Assembly: GCF_001645385.1 (NCBI RefSeq)
Contig: NZ_LVHI01000012.1
Location: forward strand, 734,169 to 798,168
Direction of reading: 5' to 3'
DNA: 64,000 bases
Origin: Rhodococcoides kyotonense
GTDB lineage: Bacteria; Actinomycetota; Actinomycetes; Mycobacteriales; Mycobacteriaceae
Below, one piece after another: positions 62,785 to 64,000 of this stretch. Made by a program: the position numbers and the translations under genes. The stretch's first letter is position 1, and every line of letters begins with the position of its first letter. Below the pieces are notes generated by a model that saw only the letters and a list, made by a program, of their open reading frames with translations, was not told where the DNA came from and ran no database searches.

Positions 62785-63872
62785 AGGTACTGTGGCTGTC
62801 CCCGTGGATGCGGCCGCTGGCTCGTATACACGTGGAAGCATTGCGCGCCCAGGGCGACGACGTCATGCTGGTCACCACCGACCAGCACCCGGAGTCCGAC
62901 GCGGCCCGCCCGTACGAGATCGTGCTCGACGCGCGTGTCAAACAGCCGTCGAGTTGGGCGCCGTTCCTGCGTGCCCTGCGGGCCGCACGCGCATTCGCAC
63001 CCGACGTCGTCGTCACCGAGCTCGTGCGTGATCCGCGCTGGACGGCGTTCGGCGCTCTCGCCCCTCGCGTGCAGTTGATCCACGACGACCGACCGCACGA
63101 TGCGTCCGAGAATCGACCGGCCTGGGAACGTGCGATCTTCGACCGGTGGGGCGGACGCTCCGCTGCGACGATAGCGTTCAGCGACTACGTTGCCGACGCG
63201 GTACGCCACGGGCGTGTTCCGGGCGCAGGCACACCGGTCCATGTCATCCCGTTGACGAGCGACGTCGAAGACACACGCGTCTCGACTGTCGTTCCCGCGG
63301 ATGCGCGTCGGGACGTCGTTCTGCTGGGACGCATCAACTCGTACAAGAACATCGAGGTCGTGCTCGAGGCGTGGCGACGCCATGTCGGTGGACCGGGCTG
63401 GCGTGGAGACGATCTCGTCGTCATCGGCAAAGGCGAGACCGGGGTCCCGCTGCCCCCGCACACGATTCACCGCAACGAACCGTTCCGGTACGACGACGAA
63501 CTCGGCGCGATCTCGCGCGCGAAAGCATCTCTCGTGCACTACCGTCGGGCGTCGCAGAGCGGTGTTCAGGTGTTGTGCATGCAGCTCGGTGTCGCGACGA
63601 TCGTCAGCGACCAGGGCGCGCTACCCGAGTTCCAGACTCCGGGCGAACCGGTGATCGGAGTCGACGACGTGGATGCGCTCGTTGCCGAACTCGATCGGGT
63701 TGCGAACTCCGACATTGCCTTTCGATCCGGATCTGCTGCACGGAAGCACTACGACGCGCAGTTCTCCTCCGCCGTCGCCGGTGCGCGTCTACATGCGCTG
63801 CTCGCGGCGACGGCAGGTGTCGCGCCAGATCTCGTCCAGCCGCGCGTACCAGGCGTCGACGTCGAACTCTGA
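62781..63872 (+). CDS. Glycosyltransferase (GT4-like)
   Basis: A 363-residue GT-B protein. It begins MKVLWLSPWMRPLARIHVEA and has VVLLGRINSYKNIEVVLEAW in the donor domain, with HTIHRNEPFRYDDEL and LGVATIVSDQGALPEF downstream. The canonical EX7E motif is not obvious, so the donor site is divergent. The ATG overlaps the fusion gene stop by 4 bp. Its last 84 bp overlap the convergent glycosyltransferase gene at the window end. Confidence 0.8.
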   Translation: MKVLWLSPWMRPLARIHVEALRAQGDDVMLVTTDQHPESDAARPYEIVLDARVKQPSSWAPFLRALRAARAFAPDVVVTELVRDPRWTAFGALAPRVQLIHDDRPHDASENRPAWERAIFDRWGGRSAATIAFSDYVADAVRHGRVPGAGTPVHVIPLTSDVEDTRVSTVVPADARRDVVLLGRINSYKNIEVVLEAWRRHVGGPGWRGDDLVVIGKGETGVPLPPHTIHRNEPFRYDDELGAISRAKASLVHYRRASQSGVQVLCMQLGVATIVSDQGALPEFQTPGEPVIGVDDVDALVAELDRVANSDIAFRSGSAARKHYDAQFSSAVAGARLHALLAATAGVAPDLVQPRVPGVDVEL

Positions 63873-64000
63873 TGCGGTGGCCCGCGCCCCGACGGCGATG
63901 CGGCGTCGCGCGTCACCGTCCTCGACGAGGCGTCGGATCGACTTCGCCAGTGCGGGAACGCCTCCGGGGGTCACGACGAGCGCGTCGACGTCGTCCGTGA
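63789..64000 (-). CDS. C-terminal end of a GT4 glycosyltransferase (partial)
   Basis: An open frame enters from the right edge and ends at a TAG at 63789-63791. Its 70 residues (DDVDALVVTPGGVPALAKSI then RRLVEDGDARRRIAVGAR) match the C-terminal end of GT4 enzymes, after the donor-binding motif. The rest lies beyond the window. It overlaps the convergent gene by 84 bp. Confidence 0.75.
   Translation of the reverse strand, partial: TDDVDALVVTPGGVPALAKSIRRLVEDGDARRRIAVGARATASEFDVDAWYARLDEIWRDTCRRREQRM

Overview
The window is about 64 kb of high-GC actinobacterial chromosome, most likely from Rhodococcus or a close relative (Nocardiaceae, mycolic-acid bacteria). The assignment rests on gene content and order: a fadD19/echA19 steroid side-chain pair with a KstR-like operator, a dnaK-grpE-dnaJ-hspR operon with HAIR elements, an iniB-iniA-iniC operon, a large membrane Fe-S reductase like M. 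tuberculosis Rv0338c, and an adjacent aspC-type aminotransferase. Several of these lie together in M. tuberculosis (roughly Rv0337c to Rv0353), so the central part looks like a rearranged version of that neighbourhood. Many starts are GTG, genes often overlap by 4 bp, and several look leaderless. No rRNA, tRNA, insertion sequence or CRISPR array was found.

Layout. 1-3.8 kb: tail of an unidentified gene, then steroid catabolism genes (flavin oxidoreductase, fadD19, echA19). 3.8-7.2 kb: a nitric-oxide block with an orphan FNR-type reductase, a flavohemoglobin and, divergently, a bacterial NO synthase oxygenase. 7.25-7.66 kb: five tandem 90-bp repeats, each carrying a 12-bp inverted repeat. 7.7-11.9 kb: the heat-shock operon (minus strand). 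12-16.5 kb: a secreted protein, a TreS-like GH13 enzyme, a small membrane protein and a siderophore-binding lipoprotein behind an IdeR-like box. 16.5-22.7 kb: iniB-iniA-iniC (minus strand). 23-29.4 kb: a divergent plus-strand set of an Hsp70-like membrane protein, a LuxR-type regulator (IniR candidate), a second, decayed Hsp70-like membrane protein and a secreted S1 protease. 29.4-31.1 kb: an intergenic stretch with a probable tiny transcript and peptide, and a secreted protein. 31.1-42.4 kb: housekeeping genes (Fe-S reductase with a Lys/Ala/Pro tail, AbiEi/PD-(D/E)XK protein, S9 peptidase, SRAP protein, aminotransferase, YibE/F, alanine dehydrogenase). 42.5-44.7 kb: aldR, then a third Hsp70-like membrane protein.

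44.8-64 kb is a surface-polysaccharide cluster. It has an initiating sugar transferase, a cytidylyltransferase-like enzyme, two C-methyltransferase-like proteins, a PIG-L deacetylase, an SDR, RmlC, a class III aminotransferase, O-antigen-ligase-like and Wzz-like proteins, a GNAT, a WecG-type transferase, a Wzx-like flippase and four GT4/GT2-type glycosyltransferases (one cut by the window end). Genes on opposite strands are interleaved and overlap tail to tail at three places. The gene set suggests a glycan containing a CDP-activated, C-methylated and/or amino deoxysugar, but this is inference.

The best candidate for an undescribed system is the ini region. Three Hsp70-like proteins have degenerate first phosphate loops, a single membrane helix and Pro/Thr-rich outer tails. 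Two of them sit with a LuxR regulator and a secreted protease opposite iniBAC, across an intergenic region with repeated TAGGGG motifs.
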